Source: Chitinivibrionales bacterium
GTDB taxonomy: Bacteria > Fibrobacterota > Chitinivibrionia > Chitinivibrionales > JANQEN01
Assembly (NCBI GenBank): GCA_028278335.1
Contig: JANQEN010000131.1
Coordinates: 1 to 32,716 of the forward strand
Reading direction: 5' to 3'
Length of the DNA stretch: 32,716 nucleotides
The notes under the pieces were generated by a model. That model was not told the DNA's origin and did not search any database. It saw nothing but the letters and a program-made list of their open reading frames with translations. Shown piece after piece: positions 1-7,567 of this stretch. Each line of letters begins with the position of its first letter. Within the stretch, counting starts at the first letter, position 1. Both the position numbers and the translations under genes were made by a program.

Positions 1-113
1 CCAAAGATATGTCGAGTATTTTCGGAGTGCCAGTAGTGGCAAGGGAAACAGCGGTTTTCCGCAGGCAACTGAGATTTTTTGGATCAAAATTCCATCAACT
101 GATACTTCTTCGA

Positions 114-141
114 AAGCTCCCCCCCTGGGGGGGCTTTTTTT
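114..141 (+). terminator. Rho-independent terminator of a gene upstream of the window
   Basis: A very GC-rich stem (AAAGC, one bulged T, a C-run, then a two-base loop, G-run and GCTTT) runs straight into seven T residues. It probably ends a transcript entering from the left edge. Bases 1-113 could be its 3' end, but I recognise no product there. Confidence 0.75.
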
Positions 142-149
142 ATATCTTT

Positions 150-330
150 TCGGGAACCGTTTCTACCTGGTCGGGAACCATTTCTACCTGGTCGGGAACC
201 ATTTCTACCTGGTCGGGAATCGTTTCTACCTGGTCGGGAATCGTTTCTACCTGGTCGGGAATCGTTTCTACCTGGTCGGGAACCATTTCTACCCGGTCGG
301 TAATCGTTTCTACCTGGTCGGGAATCATTT
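150..330. repeat. Tandem array, 21-bp unit, eight copies plus a partial
   Basis: Units start at 160, 181, 202, 223, 244, 265, 286 and 307, each with the core TTTCTACCTGGTCGGGAA followed by a variable YCR triplet. Copies differ mostly in the triplet (CCA or TCG). One copy (286-306) carries two further changes. On the minus strand the unit would read as a seven-residue repeat (IPDQVET), and both strands are open here. There is no credible start signal or domain, so I call it a non-coding or decayed repeat rather than a gene. Confidence 0.9.
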
Positions 331-352
331 TCTCAGTTTAATTTCATTTTAG

Positions 353-541
353 AGGGGTCTAATGTTTATTCAAAGGGGTCTCGTTTTAGTTGAAGGGGGT
401 CTCTTTTTTAATGAGGGGGGGTCTCATTTTCATTGAGACCGGGCTTAATTTCAATGGCAGAGGGCTCATTTTCGTTATAACCGGGCATATATTCGTTATA
501 AGGGGGCTCATTTTTATTGAATGAGGTCTTAATGTTTTTAT
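353..541. repeat. Degenerate 21-bp periodic array, about nine units
   Basis: Nine consecutive blocks of exactly 21 bases (353, 374, 395, 416, 437, 458, 479, 500, 521) follow the pattern RGGGGTCTCATTTTCATTGA with much drift. The period equals that of the neighbouring array, and the minus-strand reading frame is the same in both, interrupted by stop codons between 340 and 388. It looks like an older, more diverged relative of the first array. Confidence 0.75.
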
Positions 542-626
542 AATGACGAATAATATGTGGCTTATACTAGGATTTTCAATAAAGCAAAAAAAAGGTGATG
601 TAGGTGGGGAAGAATCCCCTCGCTGC

Positions 627-732
627 AAAGAATTACCTCCCTACTCGCAAAGCTGTAACGTGAAAAAGAGTATCCGCTAACCGCGGATCCTCTTTTCACT
701 AACACCTTTTACTCGCATTGCGGTAATTCTTT
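627..732. repeat. Long palindromic element
   Basis: An outer inverted pair AAAGAATTACC (627-637) / GGTAATTCTTT (722-732) and an inner near-perfect hairpin (660-699, GTGAAAAAGAGTATCCGC, loop TAAC) share the same centre near 679.5. The sequence therefore folds as one interrupted hairpin of about 106 bases. There is no T-run right after the inner stem, so it is more like a mobile palindromic repeat (REP or MITE-like) than a simple terminator. Confidence 0.7.
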
Positions 733-818
733 TCCGCTACCCCTCTGGATCAATCCTCCATGTGGCAATCGACTAAATATGAAACAATATGGTTGGTTCC
801 CAAGGATTAAAAAGCTAA

Positions 819-1000
819 GATTGCTTCGCTACGCTCGCAATGACCAATACAGTTCAATTGTTTTCATCAATCTTTTAATCTTTTGCGCGAGGGATACGAA
901 AGGTGCAAAGCAGTGTTTTTGCGAAGCAAAAATACCGGAGCGATAGCGAAGCCTGGAGCAGCCCGACCCGAGCGCATGCGAGGGACGCGCCCAAATCATT
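819..1000. repeat. Dispersed repeat pair, copy 1 (upstream of PAS gene)
   Basis: Two adjacent repeat families. At 819-882 is a stretch beginning AGATTGCTTCGC and containing GCTCGCAATGACCAATAC. At 881-1000 is a GC-rich stretch beginning TTTTGCGCGAGGGATACG, containing GGAGCGATAGCG and CCTGGAGCAGCCCGACC, and ending GAGGGACGCGCCC. Both recur downstream of the PAS gene. Small hairpins are visible (TTTTTGC/GCAAAAA). The ORF that crosses it is repeat sequence, not a gene. Confidence 0.85.
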
Positions 1001-1199
1001 TTTTTTTATTATTATCAAATCTTGAATTATCAAAAAATGAAATGAGGGCAACCCCCAAAGATTTTTTTTATGAATAATGAATCCATAATGATATAATTAA
1101 ATCAGGCATTTAACATTCTCATTATTAAAGGGTTTTTCATCTTAGGTAGCGCAGCCGGAATGTTTATGCATTTTACCTAAACCTGTATTGAGGTAGTAT

Positions 1200-2255
1200 A
1201 TGAATTCAGAACAGGAATCCTCAATAGAGTCTCTTCATCAACAGATAGCTGAACTCAAGCAATCCAATGCTATGTTAAAAAGGATCATTGAAAGTGTTCC
1301 ACTGGGCATTCAAATATTTGACAAAGAGGGGTACTCCTGTTTAATAAACTCTGCACAGAAGGATATTTTAGGAGTACCAAATCTTGAAACCGGTATTGGA
1401 GAATTTAATGTGTTGAGTGATCCCTACTCAAAGAAAATAGGAGCCTCTGCTATATTTGAAAAGGCTTACAAAGGAGAAAAATCAAAGCATATTATTGACT
1501 TTGACTTTGGCTTAGAGGAGAACACCTGGGACACACGAAGAGACAGACGTCTTGTTGAAGAGTCGATCATACCGATTGCTTTAGAAAATGGCACTGTTGA
1601 TTATGTGGTTGCTGTATTGGATGATATCACTGAAAAAAATAAAAAAGACCAGGCTCTGTTAGAGAGCGAAGAGCGATATCGAGCTATATACGATTCCATA
1701 TCCGATTGCATTTTAGTGGCTGATTTGAATGGATATATAAAAGGAGCAAATCGTTCAGCCTGCAAAACCTATGGATACAGGCTAAATGAGCTCATTGGGC
1801 TTCATGCAACCGTTCTGATCCATGAAGATAACCATACAAAATTCTTGGAATTTAAGCAGATGATCATGGAAAAGGGACAGTATCGAGGCGAAACAGTTGA
1901 CCTTCGAAAGGACGGCTCAACGCTCAGCACAGAGGTGCGGGGTACCACCTTTATCCTCAAAGGCGAACCCTATCTTGTGGCAATAATTCGCGACGTCACC
2001 GATCGTAAAAAGCATGAGAAGGAACGAGAGGAGCTCATTAATAAGCTTCAACATGCCTTAGAGGAGATTAAAACGCTACAGGGCATTCTTCCCATGTGCT
2101 CCTTTTGTAAAAAGATTCGTAATGATGCAGGGTATTGGGAGCAATTAGAGGGATACCTTACCTCCCACACCAATGCCAAACTTTCCCACGGACTCTGTCC
2201 TGAGTGCTTAGAAAGAGAGTATCCAGAGACCTATAAGCATATGAAAGAGAAGTAA
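1200..2255 (+). CDS. PAS-PAS sensor protein with C-terminal CxxC...CxxC domain
   Basis: A 351-residue soluble protein with no TM segment. A short coiled-coil start (about 8-30) leads into PAS 1 (about 25-147, ending DDITEK) and PAS 2 (about 157-270, ending IIRDVTDRK). After a helical linker comes a Cys-rich module (about 293-345) with pairs at C300/C303 and C333/C336 around GYW. This tail is often found at the end of PAS proteins, kinases and response-regulator-type proteins; its role is not established as far as I know, but metal or redox sensing is plausible. There is no kinase, GGDEF or other output domain, so the protein must signal through a partner. The ATG at 1200 follows GAGGTA (1191-1196). 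It stands alone between two repeat islands. Confidence 0.88.
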   Translation: MNSEQESSIESLHQQIAELKQSNAMLKRIIESVPLGIQIFDKEGYSCLINSAQKDILGVPNLETGIGEFNVLSDPYSKKIGASAIFEKAYKGEKSKHIIDFDFGLEENTWDTRRDRRLVEESIIPIALENGTVDYVVAVLDDITEKNKKDQALLESEERYRAIYDSISDCILVADLNGYIKGANRSACKTYGYRLNELIGLHATVLIHEDNHTKFLEFKQMIMEKGQYRGETVDLRKDGSTLSTEVRGTTFILKGEPYLVAIIRDVTDRKKHEKEREELINKLQHALEEIKTLQGILPMCSFCKKIRNDAGYWEQLEGYLTSHTNAKLSHGLCPECLEREYPETYKHMKEK

Positions 2256-2379
2256 ATTTGAGCTAAACCTCTAAGGATTCCATATTTTATCATTCAGGGG
2301 GAATATCCCTTTACAACAGATTATTCCTCGCTAGCTCGTCACCTACACCCTCATCAATTTTAATCTTTAAAAGTGATGG

Positions 2380-2445
2380 ATTGCCACGCTTCGCTCGCAA
2401 TGACCAATACAATTGAATTGTTCTCATCAATCTTTTGATCTTATG
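2380..2445. repeat. Dispersed repeat, copy 2 of the 819-882 family
   Basis: Contains GCTCGCAATGACCAATAC followed by AATTGTTCTCATCAATC, closely matching 819-882 in the same orientation. It lies downstream of the PAS gene, separate from the GC-rich partner, which appears about 300 bases later. Confidence 0.8.
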
Positions 2446-2483
2446 GGTTAGCCAGGTGGGAAAACATGAATAATTCCGCCAGA

Positions 2484-2520
2484 CCTCTCCCCCAGCCCCT
2501 CTCCACGAGGAGAGGGTGGC
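2484..2520. repeat. Short palindromic repeat (CCTCTCC/GGAGAGG)
   Basis: A compact C-rich to G-rich hairpin: CCCCTCTCC, loop ACGA, then GGAGAGGG. There is no T-run and no adjacent gene end, so it reads as a dispersed palindromic repeat rather than a terminator. Confidence 0.55.
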
Positions 2521-2550
2521 AAAAGAAGTATGGAAATAAATGTTATATCG

Positions 2551-2642
2551 CCCTAATCACATAGATATTTGGTCGCTTGATAACTCCGCCCTTTGGGCTC
2601 GAACAGATCTTCGCGTTTCTCAAATATCTATGCTGTGCGATT
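2551..2642. repeat. Palindromic element with perfect 12-bp arms
   Basis: CATAGATATTTG (2560-2571) and CAAATATCTATG (2621-2632) are exact inverted copies. Inside them GCCC (2588-2591) and GGGC (2595-2598) form a nested stem. Outside them AATC...ACA and TGT...GATT continue the symmetry with small bulges. The small minus-strand ORF across it (2543-2725) has no recognisable domain. Confidence 0.65.
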
Positions 2643-2746
2643 GAAGGGGAAAAAGACCTTTTTATGAGAGTGGTATTTTGTAAATAAGGGGCGTTGCATG
2701 CTACACTCCGGCATTTGTACTTCATTTAACCATCAACATTTTTTTA

Positions 2747-2870
2747 TCTTTTGCGCGAGGGATACGGAAGGTGCGGAGCAGTGTTTTTGCGTAAGCAAAA
2801 ATACCGGAGCGATAGCGGAGCCTGGAGCAGCCCGACCTGAGCGTATGCGAGGGACGCGCCCAATATCATT
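2747..2870. repeat. Dispersed GC-rich repeat, copy 2 of the 881-1000 family
   Basis: Begins TTTTGCGCGAGGGATACG and ends GAGGGACGCGCCC, in the same orientation and nearly base for base as 881-1000, with a few substitutions and a one-base insertion near GCGTAAGC. The two copies flank the PAS gene as direct repeats. It lies directly downstream of the stop of the minus-strand PBP-like gene. Confidence 0.88.
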
Positions 2871-2886
2871 TCTTTAAAAGTATATA

Positions 2887-5800
2887 TTAATTATGTAGCT
2901 CAAGATTCTTTAATAAAACCTCAACAGACTTATCTATATCCTTTTTAATACGTTTCTTGTCAATGGCCATATCAGAGAGATCTTTTAAATATTTTTTTGC
3001 CTGGGATATGTTTTTGCTTTTCTTTAGCTTTTCAATCAATCGGACATATTCCTTAGCCTGTGATCCTAAGTAGGGAGCATAACTAAGAAGTTTCAGGTAA
3101 CTCTTTTTTTCAAGACGTAAACCAAAGAAAAGCTTTTTTACAAAGTGGAGTTCATCCAACTCTCGTAAGCCACCCTTTTTTGTTTTTGAGAGGATTTTCG
3201 AAAGCCTCTTTGAGGAGAGTACCTCATTTTCCAATAGATCACGAAATCGAACACTATCGGGGGTTATAGCGTGGATGTACTGCTCATAATGCCTATAAAA
3301 ACCATTTTCGAAGGCCACACCATATTCATCAAGGAGTCGTTTGGTTATAAATTTGTGGAGCGTTTTTCCATCCCGCATTCCTGTGTTTTCAAAGTTACAT
3401 TCGCCAATACAGGCAACAGTGATATCCAGTGTTTCTCTGGTTGGCAAGTGGGCAATATAATTCTCTGGGTTAATAGTTGGTGAGGATGCCGTATCAGTAA
3501 GCAGATCTAAAAAATCCTTTTGCGAAAGGGTAATGCGAATGGTTGCATTCCATAATCCATAATTGGTTCGCTCCTCAGAATCACTTTCCCTATTGTAAGG
3601 AATAATTATGTCATCGGTAGTACCGCTTTTTGCATAATTACTGAGGAGACCCTTGGGCATAATTTTATATGCTGGCTCATCTACTTGATTATAGGGAACC
3701 TCAAATTTTACCAACCCATCAGCTGGATCGGAGATGAGCCGTTTGTACATCCCCAATTTAACCGGGAAGAGTGATTCTTCATCAGCAAAAAGAGTATAGC
3801 GTGGAATGGAATCAATAAATTGCAGCTGTTCACCGGCAATCACCACATCTTTGATCACTAAGGAGGGATGTTGTCTTGGATTATCAACTAATTGATTATT
3901 GTAAAAAGCATTAAAGAGGTGTATCTGCTCATAGAGGGAAAGCTCCAAGGTTCCCAAGGCAACCGAGTAGTTATCAGGGGGCATGGCCACCCGCTTGTTC
4001 CCTTCCATAATTGAGTCAGCCTGGGCGCCTATAGCCCGGGCAATGGCTGCATATATCTGGGGACCTGTTATAGTGTGTACACCAGAATCCGGATGAAAGG
4101 ATTTATGCTGCCCAATCCGTGAAAGTAGGGTTAAGATTGGTTGTCCCTGTTCTGTTACTTCTCCATCTTTATTGTATAACCGACTGTTGAGGCGATAGAT
4201 CCCTTCGACTGTAACTATGTTATTGGAGCGGGCAAGGTGATTGTAGGCATAGTCATACCCATCAAAAATCCTATGATGATTATGTACGGTATACCCTTCC
4301 TCCTGTGAAGTATTGTGAAACACCACACCAACAGTGTCAATACTATCGGTTGCAAGAGTGTCAAAGGCAAAGCTTCGTGTCCAGGCAAGAGAATCAGAGA
4401 CCTCTTCCTTATCGGTCATCATAGTGATAGAATTGAAGTTGCCCACATCATAATTGAGTGCAAAAAGAATCGGCTTTGCCACAACCGACCCATTGGGAAT
4501 GCTATTGCGGATAAGGGAATTCAGATTACTTCCCAGTTTGTCCTTTGAATAGTAAGCTAAAAGCTGACCGCTCTTTGCATTGATTATTGCATAGGAGAAG
4601 TATTGTCCAGGAATGTGGGTTGTGTCACGTTTGTAAAAAAAGAGAGAGCGACGATAGACGTTGTTCGTTTTCTTAGTGTATCGAATGTTGGTGACCAGTG
4701 TGTCACCGGATAGGAGTTGCGTGGTAAAGGAGCTGTTTGGTTCCTTAAATAGAGAGTCTTCTGCTAAAACCGTAAAATGTCGAAGTGTATCCTGAGGTGC
4801 AACCGCACTGGTGATATTATGGCCATAACTACCAATACGAACATCACGCACCAGTGTTGTGTCCTTGCCATATCCTCGGGCCTCAACCTCCTCTTCCAAC
4901 AGTTTTTGTAGTCGCATGTCAATATGGAGCTGAATCGTTACATGACCCTTTCTTCGAATCATACTGTGTGGATTGGCAATATTCATAGAGCGCAATTCAG
5001 ATTGATTCATACCATTCATTTTACAAACCTGTAACCAATTGACATTGGCACAATCAAGAAGGTGGCTGTGATCGGTCACAATCTGCTTCTGTTTTTGGAA
5101 GGAGAGGGTGTCTAAAGACTCCCCTATTTTCTTTGTTTGTTCGCTGGACCAATTATAGTGATCTGCCAGGCGTGGCAAGGTAAGTTTTACTTGTCTAATA
5201 ATCTTTTTAGGAACATGACTATTCCATTTAACAAGACGGGAAAGGTAAAGACAACGACTGGTATCAAGCTGAGCTGGAGTGCAATCAAAGAGTCCCATGC
5301 TAATATCATGGAGTCCCACCATACCCTTCCCAGCGCTAATACAGTGGTTAATATACACCTTAAGGATCTCCTCTTTGGAATAGCGAAGCATGAGCGCTTG
5401 GGCAAGTTTTAATTCCTTAACTTTCCTAGAAAAACTTTTGTCTATATAGGTGTATCCCTTGCTATTGAATTTTAGAAGAAGAAAGCGTGCTACTTGTTGG
5501 TGTACTGTACTGGTTCCACGGGGCATGCGTACCTTTAGACTTTTAAGAGACCGCCAACCTGCGTGAAAAAGTGCTCGCACCAATGCTTTTGAGTCATAGG
5601 CCCGTTTACGGGAATAAAAGTTTTTGTCCTCAGTAAGAAGAAGCACCTCTAATAAAAAGGGGTTTAACTGATTTAGCTCAATGCTGTTTTGGGTTGTCCG
5701 AATTTCTGCCAGGGGGTAATTGTTTCTATCTGTAACTGAAATTACCCGGGACAACTCCTCAAAACTGTTTAATTCTGCTATGGCATCTATGGAGGGAATA

Positions 5801-6135
5801 CTTTTTTTTATTTTACTGGTGTCTACGTCGAACACAGGTACTTCAGTGGAGTCCTTTGAGGTCATTCTTTGTTTCACCTGTTGCATTGCTCGATTGAGAT
5901 GAATCTCTGACCACACATAGCCATACTCTTTTGAGAGAAGGCCTTTTTTATCTAAGGCGATCAGATGCTTTGCAGAATTATTAATATAAAAGCGAAGAAA
6001 AGAATCAGAGAGAATGTAGAGCAATGCAAGCGTTACACCACAACCTATGAGGATTAGTGCAATAAGTCCATACCATTTCTTAAAGTACCGACCAATTTTT
6101 ATCTGATTTTGTTTTTTTTTGTTAGATCTGTTCAT
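2887..6135 (-). CDS. Divergent class A PBP-like protein (GT51 + degenerate transpeptidase)
   Basis: A 1082-residue protein with an N-terminal TM anchor (about 22-45) and the rest presumably periplasmic. The peptidoglycan glycosyltransferase (GT51) domain spans about 150-320, with EDKNFY (catalytic E169), RGTSTVHQQ (206-214, family RGGSTITQQ) and RKVKELKLAQ (237-246, second Glu). A transpeptidase-like region spans about 510-900. It keeps SNN (637-639) and KSGT (836-839), but the nucleophile motif is GSVVAKP (549-555), with three rather than two residues between Ser and Lys. It may therefore polymerise glycan strands without crosslinking. A Lys-rich helical tail (about 975-1082) has no recognised domain. 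It is longer than usual class A PBPs (about 750-850). No clear ribosome binding site precedes the ATG. It is divergent from the UDP-sugar dehydrogenase gene. Confidence 0.82.
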   Translation of the reverse strand: MNRSNKKKQNQIKIGRYFKKWYGLIALILIGCGVTLALLYILSDSFLRFYINNSAKHLIALDKKGLLSKEYGYVWSEIHLNRAMQQVKQRMTSKDSTEVPVFDVDTSKIKKSIPSIDAIAELNSFEELSRVISVTDRNNYPLAEIRTTQNSIELNQLNPFLLEVLLLTEDKNFYSRKRAYDSKALVRALFHAGWRSLKSLKVRMPRGTSTVHQQVARFLLLKFNSKGYTYIDKSFSRKVKELKLAQALMLRYSKEEILKVYINHCISAGKGMVGLHDISMGLFDCTPAQLDTSRCLYLSRLVKWNSHVPKKIIRQVKLTLPRLADHYNWSSEQTKKIGESLDTLSFQKQKQIVTDHSHLLDCANVNWLQVCKMNGMNQSELRSMNIANPHSMIRRKGHVTIQLHIDMRLQKLLEEEVEARGYGKDTTLVRDVRIGSYGHNITSAVAPQDTLRHFTVLAEDSLFKEPNSSFTTQLLSGDTLVTNIRYTKKTNNVYRRSLFFYKRDTTHIPGQYFSYAIINAKSGQLLAYYSKDKLGSNLNSLIRNSIPNGSVVAKPILFALNYDVGNFNSITMMTDKEEVSDSLAWTRSFAFDTLATDSIDTVGVVFHNTSQEEGYTVHNHHRIFDGYDYAYNHLARSNNIVTVEGIYRLNSRLYNKDGEVTEQGQPILTLLSRIGQHKSFHPDSGVHTITGPQIYAAIARAIGAQADSIMEGNKRVAMPPDNYSVALGTLELSLYEQIHLFNAFYNNQLVDNPRQHPSLVIKDVVIAGEQLQFIDSIPRYTLFADEESLFPVKLGMYKRLISDPADGLVKFEVPYNQVDEPAYKIMPKGLLSNYAKSGTTDDIIIPYNRESDSEERTNYGLWNATIRITLSQKDFLDLLTDTASSPTINPENYIAHLPTRETLDITVACIGECNFENTGMRDGKTLHKFITKRLLDEYGVAFENGFYRHYEQYIHAITPDSVRFRDLLENEVLSSKRLSKILSKTKKGGLRELDELHFVKKLFFGLRLEKKSYLKLLSYAPYLGSQAKEYVRLIEKLKKSKNISQAKKYLKDLSDMAIDKKRIKKDIDKSVEVLLKNLELHN

Positions 6136-6236
6136 GGTTTAAGCGCAAACATTAAAAGATAATAGAGAAATAGAATATAACCCGGGTCTCTCTTTGTTGG
6201 GAAGGGACAAAATTTCAACCTAATAATTTATCCCTT

Positions 6237-6265
6237 TTCAACAACTTCTGATTTTCAAATATTAT
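6237..6265 (+). promoter_or_regulatory. Candidate sigma-70-type promoter for the 6317-10679 operon
   Basis: TTCAAC (6237-6242), a 17-base spacer, then TATTAT (6260-6265). The -10 is good and the -35 weak. The predicted start near 6272 leaves a leader of about 45 bases before the TTG at 6317. Confidence 0.45.
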
Positions 6266-6316
6266 TTTCTTGCTACCTTTTTTAATCAAAATTTGCTTTT
6301 AACAAAAGGATTTACC

Positions 6317-7567
6317 TTGACCTATTCCCCTGAAATCTGTGTTGTCGGACTAGGCTACGTTGGCCTTCCTCTTGCCATTGAACTGGCAAAATACTTTCCT
6401 GTCACAGGATTTGATATCAAGGATTCACGGATTACGGATCTTAAAAACAATATTGATCCTAACCGAGAAGTGGATTCTGAAGAGCTCAAACAGTCATCCA
6501 TGAGCTTCACCTCTGATCCTTCGGCAATTAAAAAGAGTAATTTTATAATTGTTGCTGTTCCTACACCAATCGATGATCATAAATCACCTGATTTAACCCC
6601 ATTGATTAAGGCCTCTGAAACTGTAGGAACGAATCTTTCTGAGGGTGCTATTGTTGTGTACGAATCAACAGTATATCCCGGAGTAACCGAAGATGAATGT
6701 GTTCCTGTTTTAGAAAAGACTTCAGGACTACAGTGGAAAAAGGACTTTAACGTTGCTTACTCGCCAGAGCGGATAAATCCTGGAGATAAGGTACATACCT
6801 TCTCAACCATCACAAAGGTCGTTAGTGGTGATACCGAGGATACCTTAGAAAAGGCTGCTTCTGTCTATAGCGCAGCAGTTACCGCAGGTGTGCACAAAGC
6901 TGCATCAATCAAAGCTGCTGAGGCTGCCAAAGTAATTGAGAATACCCAGCGTGATATCAATATTGCCTTGATGAATGAGTTAAAGATCATCTTTGATAAA
7001 ATGGAAATCTCCACAAAGGATGTGCTGACTGCTGCTAAAACTAAATGGAATTTTCTTCCCTTTGAGCCAGGATTAGTGGGTGGTCACTGTATTGGGGTGG
7101 ATCCCTACTATTTAGCATACAAGGCAGAGGAAATCGGCCACCATCCTCAAATTATCATGGCAGGAAGACGCATCAACGATGCCATGGGTCGCTATTTTGC
7201 TCGAGAGCTGATTAAAAAAATGATCGACAAGGATATTGCAATCAAAAACTCCAAGGTACTTATTCTGGGTATTACCTTTAAAGAAGACTGTCCTGATATC
7301 AGGAACTCCCGCGTTATTGATATCATCCAAGAGTTAGAGGAGTTTGGTGTAAATGTCTCAGTACACGATCCCATTCCTGATGGCGATGAAGTTGTAGAAG
7401 AGTTTAATTTAACGCTCAATAGCTCGCCAGATAAAAAATCCTTTGATGCAGTTATTCTTGCTGTTAAACACCGGGAATTTTTAGCAATGAGTGAAGCTGG
7501 ATTACGAGACTATTGCAAAGAAAATGCTGTTTTTTATGATATAAAAGAGGTTTTAAAACATGAGTAA
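6317..7567 (+). CDS. UDP-N-acetyl-hexosamine 6-dehydrogenase (WbpA/WbpO/TviB type)
   Basis: A nucleotide-sugar dehydrogenase that oxidises C6 of a UDP-sugar with NAD to a UDP-uronic acid for surface polysaccharide. GLGYVGLP (11-18) is the Rossmann loop, ESTVYPGVTED and SPERINPGDK are family signatures, and GGHCIGVDPYY carries the catalytic Cys (about 258). SPERINPGDK favours the UDP-GlcNAc/GalNAc (or GlcNAcA-related) branch over UDP-Glc dehydrogenase; the exact substrate is not certain. I chose the TTG at 6317 because AAAGGA sits six bases before it. The longer frame from a TTG at 6293 would put that site inside the gene. The product is 416 residues. Its end overlaps proS by eight bases. Confidence 0.9.
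   Translation: MTYSPEICVVGLGYVGLPLAIELAKYFPVTGFDIKDSRITDLKNNIDPNREVDSEELKQSSMSFTSDPSAIKKSNFIIVAVPTPIDDHKSPDLTPLIKASETVGTNLSEGAIVVYESTVYPGVTEDECVPVLEKTSGLQWKKDFNVAYSPERINPGDKVHTFSTITKVVSGDTEDTLEKAASVYSAAVTAGVHKAASIKAAEAAKVIENTQRDINIALMNELKIIFDKMEISTKDVLTAAKTKWNFLPFEPGLVGGHCIGVDPYYLAYKAEEIGHHPQIIMAGRRINDAMGRYFARELIKKMIDKDIAIKNSKVLILGITFKEDCPDIRNSRVIDIIQELEEFGVNVSVHDPIPDGDEVVEEFNLTLNSSPDKKSFDAVILAVKHREFLAMSEAGLRDYCKENAVFYDIKEVLKHE

Noticed and set aside
9..341. Open frame across the 21-bp array on the plus strand (110 residues)
   Set aside because: It runs through a terminator and a tandem repeat, all from period-21 sequence free of stops; no start signal or domain.
386..628. Minus-strand frame over the degenerate array
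   Set aside because: Its heptad pattern comes from the DNA repeat; no ribosome binding site or family.
883..1077. 64-residue frame in the GC-rich repeat
   Set aside because: Its first part is the dispersed repeat, which recurs at 2747-2870 without a matching frame.
1069..1097. Promoter (TATAAT at 1092) for the PAS gene
   Set aside because: The -10 is perfect but there is no -35 at proper spacing and the leader would be about 100 bases; not strong enough to list.
2543..2725. 60-residue minus-strand frame
   Set aside because: Lies over a palindromic element; no domain and no start signal.
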